The notes beneath the pieces were generated by a model, which saw nothing but the letters and a program-made list of their open reading frames with translations, made no database searches and was not told the origin of the DNA. A stretch of 41,089 nucleotides of DNA from JASSUD01 sp031963365 (GTDB taxonomy: Bacteria; Pseudomonadota; Gammaproteobacteria; Burkholderiales; Burkholderiaceae): NCBI GenBank assembly GCA_031963365.1, contig JASSUF010000003.1:1-41089 (forward strand). The letters run 5' to 3'. Below, piece by piece: positions 1 through 12,800 of the stretch (within the stretch, counting starts at the first letter, position 1; each line of letters begins with the position of its first letter). Both the position numbers and the translations under genes were made by a program.

Positions 1-2231
1 CAGGAACCGGATTCTCTCGATCGCAGCACCAACAGCCTACAAGGAACGTAGGCCACACTTCTTACAGAACGGCAACTGGCCAAAGCGCAGGATCCAATTC
101 CCAGCTCCAGCACAAAGTAGATAACCTTGATACAGGGCAGGAGCGACTGCGGGAGCAACAACGGCTGCAAGGGCAGCAACGGCTGCAGGAGCAACAACGC
201 CAGCAGCACTCATCACAATTAAGCGGCTCCATGGGGTTTGGTGGCCCTATCCGCCCATTAGGATATGATGCGTATATAGATGTTGGAATATCAGAAATAG
301 GCAGAAGAAGATTCCCGGAAGAGAATATCGACCCCCAGAGTAAAGTGACAATAGTGTACATGACGTTTAGCAAAGGCCCTACAGATTATATGGAACAATT
401 GCTAAATCCACTGTTCTACGCTAGATTGGGGGAGTATCGTGCGGGCGAAATATCTCTGTCTGATTTAAAGCGTCTTTTCGATCCCGATGACAGTAAAGGC
501 TTCAGCGTCGCAATAAAGGAAATCACACTGCGTGACATGGCCACAAAATCCTACATCTTAGAAATCGGTTATAACAGTTATGTAATAGGATACGAAGGCG
601 ACTACACTGGACCAGCCTATAGTGATTTCTTAGAGGAGATATTCTACCTGGACAACGTGGATGCGTATGCTGAATATACCGACGAGAGATTAAACGAATT
701 CAATTCACAAAATACCTATAGACGAAACGCAGAAGCCAAAGTGAACGGGGCAATAAAAGGTATAGAGGATGCTTTCGCCGAAAGAGGTGTGCGCCTCAAT
801 ATTATGGAGCGTTTAAAAACAGGCGAGGCCAAAATACGCAAAGCAAAATTGTACGGGGAGACAGTAGATAACGTCTTCATAATCGAAAGCGTAGCCGACG
901 ATGGGCAGCGCTATAACGCGGTTATTATAGTTGACGAAGCTGGCGCCGCAATACATGTAGAGCCAGAAGAGGGACCCCTCCGGTTTGACTTACCGGAACC
1001 CAAGTTGGAATGGTGGGAAAGGCTATACCATTCAGCATCCCTCCCTCTACGCAAAAAAATGCTGGTATATTTGGATCCAAATATGCGCGACGCACTCATA
1101 GATAAGTACGGAGAAGCAATCCGGCCCGCATTAGCATCAGTGAAAACAAGCAATACAGTAACGTTTAACCTAAGTCCAGAGACACGGAATATAAGCAAGC
1201 AGGGGTTGGAAGAGGGTATAGCAAGGGGGTTCAGAAGAAGTGCAGTGGATTATGCAAATTCCGAGAAGACCCGCGCAGAGGAGATATCAGTAACACAGCA
1301 ACAATTGGGTATAAACCGCGCTGCAGATGCCATCGAGGGTGGGGGAGCTACCGTAGCGACAGCTTTGAGCTTTAATCATCCCATCCTATCAGCACTAGTT
1401 AGTGTAGTGTCGAATTGCATAGCAAATGGATTCCGGGCGAGTGTGGCGCGAAATAACGAAGAGTATGTAGATTTTGCCCAAAACTCACTAGGTAATGCTC
1501 TCAACGAAGTGGCCCAATTAAAAGGAGTAGGCCCAGCAGCAAACAGCGTAGGTGTACACTTCCGTAAAGATATGCGGGTACGAAAAAAAGATCCGAACTG
1601 GGGAAACTGGCTCGGCGGGGGGAAAGAAGGGTCTGGGCAGCAGGGGAAGGGACTCGCAAATAGAGCGGCTACAATAGGAAGTTGGTGGCATTATCAGTAT
1701 ACTGCGAAGGGATTCGATGCTACGTTAACCCCGATAGGAGATGCGATAAAAAAACAAATAAGAAAACCGCCGACCAAGCCAGATCCTATTGGATCTAATA
1801 TAAATACCATTAGGGGTGAAAATAGACCTACCGATATGCGCATAACGCATGGTAAGGATCGAGACGACGCGATGGGAGACACAAGCCGCAAGCGAGGCTG
1901 GCAGGATAGCATTTCGAGCGGGGGGAATCGGTGGCGGGTAACCATTGGAAAACAGTCTCCCGAATCATTCCGGGAGACAAACAACTATAAGGCTCCTGAA
2001 AGCCTTTGGGATCGAAGTTACAGCGATACGCCTAGGTCGGAAGAAGACCAAGAAATATATGATCGTCAAGCCAATCAACTAATGATTAGAATTGGACGGC
2101 CTGATCTCGTCACGGTCAAGGGTAAAAAAACCAAGATTTCCAATAGAGGCAGCGAAACGAGTAATAATCCAAATAATAGTGGAAACGATAGACTTCAATT
2201 GGGTTATCGTGGCAAGGCCCCTTCGCAATAA
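1..2231 (+). CDS. C-terminal part of a giant toxin-like protein (5' end outside window)
   Basis: The frame is open from base 3 to the stop at 2229-2231, giving 742 visible codons with no start needed inside the window. The ATG at 231 is internal, because the frame continues upstream through a Gln-rich stretch (about 148-210, repeated LQ/EQQ units). After it come a mixed alpha/beta region, a moderately hydrophobic segment (about 1351-1420, SALVSVVSN) and a basic, polar C-terminus rich in Asn, Ser and Arg. No catalytic motif is recognised. The size, Gln-rich linker and single hydrophobic stretch resemble the linker and translocation parts of multidomain toxins, which is inference only. It converges on the minus-strand operon ending at 2408. 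It may be the 3' part of the gene starting at 39288 if the molecule is circular. Confidence 0.8.
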   Translation, partial: GTGFSRSQHQQPTRNVGHTSYRTATGQSAGSNSQLQHKVDNLDTGQERLREQQRLQGQQRLQEQQRQQHSSQLSGSMGFGGPIRPLGYDAYIDVGISEIGRRRFPEENIDPQSKVTIVYMTFSKGPTDYMEQLLNPLFYARLGEYRAGEISLSDLKRLFDPDDSKGFSVAIKEITLRDMATKSYILEIGYNSYVIGYEGDYTGPAYSDFLEEIFYLDNVDAYAEYTDERLNEFNSQNTYRRNAEAKVNGAIKGIEDAFAERGVRLNIMERLKTGEAKIRKAKLYGETVDNVFIIESVADDGQRYNAVIIVDEAGAAIHVEPEEGPLRFDLPEPKLEWWERLYHSASLPLRKKMLVYLDPNMRDALIDKYGEAIRPALASVKTSNTVTFNLSPETRNISKQGLEEGIARGFRRSAVDYANSEKTRAEEISVTQQQLGINRAADAIEGGGATVATALSFNHPILSALVSVVSNCIANGFRASVARNNEEYVDFAQNSLGNALNEVAQLKGVGPAANSVGVHFRKDMRVRKKDPNWGNWLGGGKEGSGQQGKGLANRAATIGSWWHYQYTAKGFDATLTPIGDAIKKQIRKPPTKPDPIGSNINTIRGENRPTDMRITHGKDRDDAMGDTSRKRGWQDSISSGGNRWRVTIGKQSPESFRETNNYKAPESLWDRSYSDTPRSEEDQEIYDRQANQLMIRIGRPDLVTVKGKKTKISNRGSETSNNPNNSGNDRLQLGYRGKAPSQ

Positions 2232-2257
2232 GCGCGCTTACTTATAAGGCTAATCTG

Positions 2258-2317
2258 TAGTAGTCAATATGTAATCTGACAGTAATATAATTTTAATCGA
2301 TTAAATATTGACTACTA
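2258..2317. terminator. Nested inverted repeat between convergent genes
   Basis: Thirteen-base arms at 2258-2270 (TAGTAGTCAATAT) and 2305-2317 are exact inverse copies separated by 34 bases. The spacer ends in the 14-bp palindrome TTTAATCGATTAAA (about 2292-2305). It lies between two convergent genes, so a bidirectional terminator is likely, though no strong U-tract follows. Confidence 0.5.
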
Positions 2318-2407
2318 TATCGTATAGCTTGACCCATTTAAGTCGACATCGTATTTATGTGTCCATCCGCCTATTTTAATTGAAACGATCTATGTAAATT
2401 ACACACT

Positions 2408-3832
2408 TCAACGACTAAGTGACTGCGCCTGGCGCTGTTTTTTCAGGTACTCGGTATATTCATTTAAAATTCGAACATCCTCTGGCCGTTCTATGATGGT
2501 TGGGCTCTGTGAGCGGCCTTTATGGATGGTTTCAGAAACTATGGGATAAGGGATCAATTCCCAGTCCTCATTTTCTATAGGTTTTGTAAACCTATCTCCG
2601 CTCATGCCGCCTCCCCCTACTGGCGCATTTACCGTGCGGCTTGTGGTGGTGTTCAACACTAGTGGGTCACCATTTTGGGATTTTTTCCAAATTGCATAAG
2701 CCGCCTTTACCGTTGCACTACGACCGTTTCCTGCGGCACAGACTATTACTACCTTTGCATGTGGTTTCTTCATAACCTGGTCTACTCGCATTACGTGTTG
2801 ATGCAACTTCTCTGGAGTTAAATCGGCCTCCACATTCTGTACTATCGTATTTCCAACTTGATCTGTTTGAGGCCTTCCTGCTTGATCTTTTACTGGTAGG
2901 TCCCTATGTTCCTTTATCGAGTAGGCATCCGGTATATGAGAATCCGGATCATTAATGACTTCTATGCCTTTTGATTCTAGTTTTTTTGTAAACTCAGCAT
3001 TTAACGGAGTATCCTTGTAAATCGCATCATCCAATATTATCACGGTTGTAACACCCTCCTCCTGTAACTGAGAGGCCATATTCTCAGCGTTTTCTAATTT
3101 TTTGACCCTGTCAGTGGGGCTGCCTTCCCCTATTACTCTTCGACGTCCCATCGAAGCTACTTTATTTTCTTTATCGAAGGCATAATTATTTAATTTTGTT
3201 TTTATCTTGTTATCTTTAATGAGAGGAAGTAGTTTACCTCTCATATTAGAAACTTCTTGATTCGTTAATGCTTCTCCTTCATTTTTCATGATAGCAGTAT
3301 CTAACCCCATTAACTCAATTCTTTCAGTTCGAGGGTTAAATATGACGTTGCTACTATCAATGTTTTCAACGTATACTCCTTTATCTTTATAGTACTGTAA
3401 TGATTCTTCTAAGGTCTGATCGCTATTAAACTTTATATACATTTCATCCCGCATTTTATGTGTATTTATTTCATATTCTTCTAAGGCTTTTAAGGTTGTA
3501 TTTGATTTTGAATACCCCCCCTCATTGTGATATATAACTGATACAGTAAAATCTGTGTTGCCATCAGGATTGTATTGGTAGCTGTTATCTTTACTATTCC
3601 TTTGAGGGCGAACAATTACGTGGGCTTTTCCATTGCCATGAAGGCGATTATAAGCTGTGGCGAACGTATTCGCCTCATGCAATGTCGTTGTGTTTTTTAC
3701 CCCCCCTATACCATGGAAATCCTTTATCAAGCGTGTTTCATCAAACTTATAGACTTTGCTCTGCTTCGAATCAGTGTAAAGATGTTGGGTTGGCTTCTTT
3801 CTATAATCTAGACTGCATGCATCAATAGGCAT
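2408..3832 (-). CDS. Kinase-like / dual-specificity phosphatase-like fusion protein
   Basis: This 474-residue protein has two recognisable parts. Residues ~26-180 follow the plan of small effector kinases of the OspG/NleH type: VYKF...RLIKDF with K37, an HEANTF helix with E53, and then NIDSSNVIFN with N162. The position of the catalytic HRD Asp is Asn, and the DFG-like motif reads MGLD (G176), so the kinase fold looks inactive or unconventional. Residues ~330-390 contain VIVCAAGNGRSA, a CX5R phosphate-binding loop with nucleophile C365 and R371, as in dual-specificity and tyrosine phosphatases. Upstream Asp residues in NDPDSHIPDAY could serve as general acid. The ATG lies 3 bases after the stop of the giant gene, so the two are probably co-transcribed and translationally coupled. 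The phosphatase loop is clear; the kinase assignment is inference from the motif pattern. No signal peptide is seen. Confidence 0.8.
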   Translation of the reverse strand: MPIDACSLDYRKKPTQHLYTDSKQSKVYKFDETRLIKDFHGIGGVKNTTTLHEANTFATAYNRLHGNGKAHVIVRPQRNSKDNSYQYNPDGNTDFTVSVIYHNEGGYSKSNTTLKALEEYEINTHKMRDEMYIKFNSDQTLEESLQYYKDKGVYVENIDSSNVIFNPRTERIELMGLDTAIMKNEGEALTNQEVSNMRGKLLPLIKDNKIKTKLNNYAFDKENKVASMGRRRVIGEGSPTDRVKKLENAENMASQLQEEGVTTVIILDDAIYKDTPLNAEFTKKLESKGIEVINDPDSHIPDAYSIKEHRDLPVKDQAGRPQTDQVGNTIVQNVEADLTPEKLHQHVMRVDQVMKKPHAKVVIVCAAGNGRSATVKAAYAIWKKSQNGDPLVLNTTTSRTVNAPVGGGGMSGDRFTKPIENEDWELIPYPIVSETIHKGRSQSPTIIERPEDVRILNEYTEYLKKQRQAQSLSR

Positions 3833-3835
3833 ATC

Positions 3836-6800
3836 TTATCCACAAATAATCACATTATCATTTTTTCTCAGACCAGAATAGAACTTCTCCAAAGCCAGCT
3901 GATTTTTCATTGCACGCATTTCTGTATCAAATGATTCTAAATCATCCGTTTTTCTTGGCGTGACTCCGTCCTCTTTGAACAATATATCTTTGAGAAAGCG
4001 TTCGCTAGCATCATCGCCAATCTGTGCCTTCAGTGCATAAAATTCAGGCGATTTGACTGCGTTTTCATACACTATATTCGCCTTGCGGGACGGATCAGCA
4101 TTAGCCCACTCTATAGATGATAAGCCCGCCTCAGCACTACGGCCTGTGATATCCGGCACGTTATTAGCAGAAGGGGGGGGCTGCTGCTCTGTTTGATTGC
4201 CTACTCTGTTCGGAGGCTCCACTCTGCTGGGCCCAGGTACATTACTAGAGGCGGGAGTATTCAACTTCATGCCTGCACCCTTTGCAATAGCGGCAGATCG
4301 AGGATTCACTGCATTCGTTTTTATCTCTTTTACATTCGGGTCTGCTAAAGCGTCCCGCTGCACTTTATCCATCAAGAAGGAACCCACGCCTCTAACATTA
4401 TGTTTAGACGAATTCTCGTTGCTTGGAAGATAACTAGGCGGAACCTGCGTCCAGGGGTGAGCGATCGTGTATTCAAGCTTAACAGTCACTGCTCCAGTTG
4501 CTGGATCTTTAAATTTTATAATACAGGCAATCCCATATATTTTATTGGGATCCAGTACCTGACCTTTGTCGCTTTTTCTGACAACAACATAATATTCAGT
4601 AGAGACCGTGTCTTCATTTACTGCCGATGAGAATTCGTTAAATTCCTTTGCGGATATCCGCTCCCCATGTGCATTATTTTGATTTTTGTTCCTGATATCT
4701 TCCTTACGTAATTTCGCATATTCGTCACGGTATTTTTTTAAGCTGTTTTGCACGTCCGAATTCGATAGCATAAAATCTGTATCTGGAATTTTCACTACTT
4801 TAAAGTCTTTAGATGGAGCATTATATTTTCCTGATTTTTTATCATACTCATATATCTTTTTTTTATGCAAAATACCGTCAATTTTATTTAATCTCCTCAT
4901 CTTCGAAGTGATTTCAATTGAATACATTCCTGTCTCGGCAGGCGGATACTTCTTTATTTTTTTATTGTGTCTTCGAAGTTCTTTTTGAGTTTCCTTCGCC
5001 ACTTTTTCATCTCGTTTCATTCCAGGATCAACATAGTCTGTTGCTTTTTTGCGGCCTGCATATATTTCTTTTTGAGCGGCCGTATACCAAGAAGGTTCCG
5101 TTAAACGATTTGCTTCTTCAGTGGGAAGCATAGGGTAGCTGCTTGCTGATCCCGTAGGGCCAAATTCTATTTTAGCGTCTGCTGATTTTTTATAATCCTT
5201 ATACTTGACCAATTTGTCTTTAAAGGCATCTTGATACATTTTTGCCCAATCAGATTCAGTCATATAAAGAGGCCCATTTAATTGAGGCGTTTTCCCACCC
5301 TTAAATTGTGCAGCAGTGGCGTCTACTACGTATTCCTGACCATTTTTAGTTCCAATAACTACAAAATGATTACTCGGCATCGAATCTTTTTCATGAAGCC
5401 AGATATATATTCCTCTTACTTTAATATCTTCAAAACCGTTATCCTGTAAAATTTTTATTACAGGTTCTATGGCATTTGCGCAATTTTCCTTAGGTGTATT
5501 TATAAAACCCTCTAATACAGAGTCGCTTTCAACCCGACGTTTTAAATTTGTTAATTCTGTTTCTACCTGAGGAGAATGTACCGTGTTAGGTATATCACTA
5601 CGCTGTCTATAAGGCTCAAATAGCGCCCGAGTTCCTCCTACCCCACCAGCACCCATGTTATATATCCAGCGACCATTTTCATCCTGTGTAATAGGAGGAT
5701 CCTGCCTATTGCGTGTTGCAAGGTTATCTTTATCAAAAACCCTCCAAGTATTATTATCTTCATCTCGGTAAACTTTATAAAACTGATCGTTTACCTTAAT
5801 ATACTCTCCTGCCTCTAATATTGAGCCTTCTGGTGGGCGTTCAACCCTATATATACCGTTTACAGGCTGGATATCGTCAGGAAGCGCATCTATCCCCCAT
5901 TTAGGTTTTATTGTTTGAGCTATGTTTTTGGAATAATTGTCCAGTGCTGCCCCGTCCCCTGCCTTAAGAATCTTGCTGTTCTTTCCTAGACTACTCAGCT
6001 GATCTAGCAAAGAAAACGGCGAAAATGCAAATTCAGCCAATTCTTTCCCAACAATTTTGCCAGCAGTTTTTATATGAGGCAGTATGTCTGTGATTACCTT
6101 GGCGCGCAATGCCGAGCCTTTGAGTCCCAGACTTCTTCCAGATGCCAACGCTGCTTTACCTGCCCGAAATCCACCTATACTCAATTTCATAACTGGGATG
6201 CCCATCGACACTAACGTTATTGCCGCATCAACCGTGTCAAATATCCAATCCTCCAAACTAGCTGTATATCCACTATCTGCAAGAGCCTTTCGATGCATCT
6301 CAGCGAATGGCACGTTATTCTCTACCCATTTTTGTATATAAGATTTACTATACAAAGCTTCTTTCATGTCGTCTGCCCTAGCCTTGAGGCCTTCTGTTTC
6401 ATGCTCTTCCAATATCTCCCGTAATGAGCTAGAGGAAGAACTACTAGCGGTAAGATCTTTTTCTATTCTATATGTGCTAGATGGCATGAGTTTTGCCATT
6501 AATTTTCCTACCCATACAGGCATCAAACTAGCTTCTTTTATATTCCCTGCGATAAAGAAATCAGTCACTTCAAATGAAATTTCAGGATCATTATGTTTAT
6601 ATTCTATTAAATTAAAAAATGAATTGAATTGTGAATCTTTTTTTTCGGGATCAAAGTTTTCTTCTTGCGTATATTGAGAAAATGCATCCTCAGATATTTC
6701 TTTGAAAATAGACTTTTCAGATAATGTGCTAAAAATATATTTCTTGCCAGAATCAGCTTCGATGAAAAGCACCTTTCTAACAGGATCTTTAGTTAATGCA

Positions 6801-9800
6801 TCATTCCAAGCATTAAGAGGTGTAATAGATACCTTTTGTTCACCAGGTGCTGTAATAAAAGCTTTTGGTTTATAGGTATACATTCTCTTAGGCGGGCAGT
6901 TGAGATCCGTCGATTTGATAATTTTTTTATTTGCGATTTTTTGGTCAATGGAAATCTTGGCTTCTTCATGAGCTGTTTCATTGTATTTTGCGTATTGGTC
7001 GTAATATGTACGATCTAATCTCATTTTTTCATTTTCGGCCCGTGGAGACAGGGCCTCCAAGATTGTCCAAAAAAGGCTTTGTTCTGATTCAAATTTAGAG
7101 CGCGGCTTGATATCAGATAAGGGCATCGTATTGCTAAAATTGAACCTCTTCTGGTAATAAGCAGAAATTTCTTCTTCAGATAAAAATGCTAGCGTGTCTA
7201 GATTATAAAAACTTTCGATAAGAATTTCTGTAGGTGCAGATGATTTTATCTCGCTTATCTTATCAGACACATAAAAATAAGTCATCTCCATCCATAATAG
7301 CTTGTTTGCTATAACTGCACTATATCTTGGAGCGGTTTTATCTAAGATTTGGTTCGCAGTTTGCATTAAATCATCGCCATGATCAGAGTCTGAGATCTTG
7401 ATATACCCGATCTGGCCTTCTTTTTGGAACAATCGCATCGCCCCTAGTCGGGCTGCTTGCCATGTTCCTACCTCATATTCGTCTTGACTTATAGAAACAG
7501 AAGCCTGGTGCGCAATAATTTTTTTAATTCTATCGTATAACGCTCTATGTCGGTGGTGCCCTAGTTCTTCTAACTTCTGCCGCAATGCTTCTGGGATATC
7601 AGTCGGCCATTGTATTGTTATGTTTGTACGGGACGCATGTATACTATTTTTCCCACCAGATACATAATCAATTAATTTAATGAAATCATACTGTGTTTGT
7701 CCTTCATCATCGGTATAACTATATATTACATCCCGTTGCATAAGGTTTGGCATAGCATCTTTATAATGCATATTAATATGCGACTCTATTGCATTTTGTC
7801 TTTTTTCGTTTTCTATTTTCCCCTCTGTATTTTGGAATCTTGCATCCCAGGCTTTTCTCATTGCAATAGATTGTAATCTGCCTTTCTCAATCTTAAGATC
7901 TAGATGATCCTCTTCCCATTTAATTATTTTTTTATAAAATTCTTCACGTGTAAAATGGCGAGAGGATGTTTCCTCCGCTAAAAATGAGCGGAATAAATCA
8001 TTTACATTTTTTTTAAAAACTAACTCAGTATTTGCATCGTCTTCATTGATTAAAGCAATCGCATGATGTAATTTAGAGGTTATAACTCCTGTCCTGCTAT
8101 CATCGATAGCATCGGTCGGTAAAAATTGCCCTGGATATTGTACGCCAAGTCGGATGTCGTTTAATTCACGTTCCCTACGGAGGCGAGAAATTTCTTCATC
8201 GGTCACAAACTGTAGACGTTTTAATTCGTTTTGCACTTCGCTAATTAAAATATTAAATTCTTTTTTGTTTTTAAAGCGCCCCATCACTTTTAACTCATGA
8301 AGCCGGGGCATTAATTCAAATAATTGAAGCGCTGTTTGATTAAATTTTAGAGCGGATCTAAGTTCTAAAATCTCTGCTTTACGGAGTGAATCGATCGGAT
8401 CTTCTAGTGCTAGTTTCAGAGCTTGCTCTAGGCGAGAAATCTCCCTGCGTATGCTTTCATTTGGAGATTTTTCAATCAGCCGGTCTAATTCCATATTGGG
8501 TGCTATAAATTTGAGTCCCCTCATCACCGCAGCGGGGAATATCTCCCGCGTAGGAATATGCGTATTATCATGATAAACCTCTTGGACTCTTTCATCCTCA
8601 AGCCATTCGGTAAAACGGCGAGAAGCTAGGAGGTTTTTGCGTCCATTGTCCTTCAAGATAGCAATTGAAATACGAGATCCCTTTTGCTTCATTGAAGGAT
8701 ATGCGCCATACGACATAAATTGATCGATAGTTAAGCTGGCAATCTCCTTACCCTTAGGATCTACGAGTATAATCTGCACATCTTCTGGCTCCAGCGACTC
8801 GAAATGCTGGCCTACCATATACTTGTCGAGCGCGCGCTTTCTACTCGTCTCGTCAGTTTGTTCTTTATTTAAATGTCTCAAAGCACGAAGGCGCTTCCCC
8901 TCTTTAGGCTGCTGGTTATGTACCTGAGCATCTTGTTGCACGGAGTCGTCCTTATTGGAATCGGGAACACTCCTTTTGTTTTTCGTTTTAACTCCCGAGT
9001 CTCGATCCTGTCTAGCAAGGGTCAAAGTCAGAATATCCCTTTGGTTATCCTCTATAAACCAATCTGGCGCGTCAGCACTCTCTATATCTTCAGAGGAGCG
9101 ACAAGTATTCATTATAATTTCATCGTAATGTATACCGGCTGCGGCTAATGCTTCCAGCACTTCACTTAAGCGAACCTCTCCCCCTTCTTGGTCTCTGATG
9201 GTTAAATGATCAATGGTGACATCTTGTGCCGCCGCGTCTTTTACCTGCCTATAATTCTCATCACTGGCCTCTTTATCCTGCGATTGATATTTAGAAAAGG
9301 TATAGTCAGGAAGGCCGCCCGTTATGCCTCCCGTAATGGCCGCTGCCTGCTCGGATTCTGGCATGCTTTTTGCTGCAGAAGAGGCATACACCACTTTTAC
9401 AGGCCCAGCAGAATCTGCTCCACCTTGTACCGTGGCAAAGGGCCTGTCGCGAGTAGGGTCTGGATTTTGCTCATCTGCTAGACGACTACCAACATCCGCA
9501 CGAGGATTGATTAAATCATATCCATGAGGTTGTAAGAACGTGATCTTTTGCTCGCTAGAAAGTTTAACCGGAGCGCTCAGGGAGCTTTTATCATAGCGCC
9601 CGTGGGCATTGATCACGAGCCTTGTGCGACGTGCTTGAGGCTTTGTCTCCTCCCCGACGCGATGGGCGCGGGTTAGATACATTTTTTTACCTAATTTATA
9701 ACGCCGTACTTTAGCTGTATATCGTGGTGCATTCTTAGGATCCACTTCTTCCGTGAATTCCTTATAGTTAAACTTCTCTCCTCCTGGCGACAACACGCCT

Positions 9801-12800
9801 GCAGATTTTGTTGGAGCTTGCTTCTGGATCGTTGTACTCGATGCCTGGATGTCCGCTTCACTTTCCAAAAATTTGAGGAGTTTGTCCATCAGATTTTCGT
9901 CTTCGAACGCAAGCGAAAAGTCACCCAAAAATAGGACATACATTACGTCATACTCATTACCGAAACGTTTCTTTAAGTCGAGAAACCATGCCGGTGGAGC
10001 CTCTGACGTTTCTAAGAATTTAAAGTATTTGATCGTAAGTTCTTTGTGCTGGAACACGAGCGAAAAGTCCCCCGTACGTACGGCATGAATGAGGTCATTA
10101 TCATGACCACAACGGTCTTCAAGCTCGCGCAATGCAGTATCTTTCTTCTCTAATGTTGCCATTCGCTGACCGAATCTAGCTTGGGCATTGAAACTTTCTA
10201 TTCCACTGCGAAACGTGCCTGTTGTTAATAGGTTTGTTGTAAGGTGAGATTTGAAACGTTTAAACCAGTATTTTCGGAAATGGTCCTTGTGCTTGGCGTA
10301 TCCGTAGCCCGTCAATCCAACCGCCATAAGAGCCTTTACGCCGCTAGGGAGCAATAACATGCTCAGCCTGAAATGAAGCTTTTGTTTGAAACGCTTTTCC
10401 ATTTCCTTCATAGCCGACTCAGGCAACGCGGACCCAGGCGGTACAGATTCCTTTAGTAGGCGTGTTTTCTTCCATTCCGACGCCGTTTTCAACACGAGGA
10501 ACACCGTCGAAATACTACGCCGCAGGGCATACGATCCAATTTCTGATAATCCCAACGTAAGGACGCCGGCAATTCCACGCAGCACTGCATAGATACTGCG
10601 CCGTACTATATTCGAGACGAGCTGTTTTTCACCCCATTTAGTGATATAGCTCTCTAGACTATCAAATTGCTTCAATAAATCTTTATACGAAGGAGGCAAA
10701 TAAAGCCTCCCGCAGGCGGCGTCTAGCTCTGCCATCTGTATCTGTTTTATAAAGGCCTGCCCTTTCGGGTCCTCGTTGCTAGAGGGGTCGAGCTCAGCGT
10801 AGAACGCGTTATCTATCCATTCCGTGGACTCTTGCGGATTTTCTTTTTTAAAATTGGTTTTGTAATTATGAAGCCATTGCCCTAAATCCTTAGCTGAACG
10901 CACGCTACGCGAATATTTCCCTTGGGGATTTCCAAACATAACTGCCGTTGCATATTTAATATCGTCTTTAGCGTCGATTACGAATGACCTTGCGTTCAAA
11001 ACATCTACTTCTCGGGCAGCTTTTGCTCCAATCTGCTTTGTATTTACCTTCTGTGCTGCATGAATCAGTGCATTTGCAGCTTTTGTAATGGTGGCCCCTG
11101 CGTGCTTAAATGTTTCCTGAGGGGAGGTCCCTGTCATATTCCAAGGGCTCTTGAGTAGCGCTTCTGCCTTTTCTTTCAATGCAGGCTCAACAAGTTCTAA
11201 GGCTGCGCTGCTATTCGCTTCCAGCTGCTTAGGCGTAACTTGCTCCTTTACCTTTTCGGCGCTCTTGATCGCCTTCTCTGCCGCCTCCTGGAACGAGGAC
11301 GTGAGAGGATCACGCGTAAACATCTTACTTTGCTTGCGCTCTTTTTTATCCTTCTGCTCACTCTGCGTGAACTGGTCAATAGCCTCTCGTAGTATGTATG
11401 CCTCATTCAGAAGCGGTAGTCCAGCGGTACTGAGCGCCACACGCATAGTGGCTTTCTCAGGTTTATAGTTTTTAAGCGTATACTTTATTTCTTTATAATA
11501 ATACGCTCGTATCTTCCTTCCTACTGTGGAGGATTGCGAAGCAAGTGTGTAAAAACCAAGCTTGAATAAAGGCCCTATCTTCACTGCTTTGTCGTAAATG
11601 TCATTGGCAAAGTTCCCTTCTTTTGTATTTACATTTGTATTATGAAGCTTCTGCTTAATCATTTCCCAATATGACAGAGACTTCTCACCAGAGGCCCTTT
11701 GCTGCCTCAGATCTTCATCGCGTTTTAAGCGTTGCCTTGCGCCAAAATTACGCAGCCTCTCGGGTGCCAATAGGAGCACATCAGCATAGTGCAGTACTTT
11801 CTCTACTTTACTCATACCTGTAGTACTAATATACTTATCTTCTTCTGGCTTAGCTTTATTGGCTGCCATCTTCTTAGCTACCTTGCCGAGTGTTACTGAA
11901 AGTTCCTGAAGCCCCACCGTGTCTGCAATGATGCGTGCCTGTGACTTTTCATCATTGAGGCGGGTAGCGTACTTTCTCTGCATCTCGAGGGCTGCGCGTG
12001 ACGCTCCCGCCAAAGCTCGCGCTGCGCTTTTCAAATAGGGTGCCGCACTCTGCAGAAAATCTTTTTTTACCGCGGCACAGGTCTCTTTGGTAACTTCTTT
12101 TAGGCGCGCCTCAGCGGGTTTTGTATCCATTTCAACAAGCCCTAGCATTGATCTAGGGGTGGGCTCAGACGCTGCCAATCTTTCCCGAAAGCGCTCCGCC
12201 TCTGCTGCCTTTTCCTGCACGGACTCCGAAGCTGCCAATTTTTCTATCTCAGCCTTGATGGCAGAAAAACCCTGTAGTTCTTTCGCCATATCTAACAGCG
12301 CCTCCACCGCCGCATGGAGTTCCGCTGCGCAGCGCGTTGCAGAATCATCCTCCTCCTGTAGCTTTCCCCATAGATCCGGCGGTATCTCCCGCAGCGTACG
12401 CTCCGCTGTTATGAGGGTATGTGCCATGTCGTTTTTAGCCATATCTGCGGGTATTGCATTCGCCGCACGCAATAGCTCCGGCAGTTTTTCATGCGAGAAT
12501 TTCTGCCAATTTCCTCCAGAGCGGCGAAACTCCTGCGCCTGCTTTAATTTATTCCTGACCTCAGTCCTGAAGGCGTTCGTGCGCTTACGCACCAACTCAG
12601 CTTTCTCCCTATCCTGTTCGTTGGCGAACGTGGGAATCGGTTCTTGGTTTTGGCGACTAGAGGAGCCTGAGTGCGCTTCATAATAATTTTCTAACTCTCG
12701 TAACATCTCCGCTGGATCTACGGGCGTTTGGGTTTCGTTGACTGCATCTTTGCTTGTGCTCAGAGTGTTCCGGGATAGTGCGCCAGATCGCCAGCGGTGA

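Noticed and set aside
12087..12683. 198-codon + strand frame
   Set aside because: It is antisense to the giant gene, Ser/Ala-rich as expected for the complement of a helical protein, and has no ribosome site.
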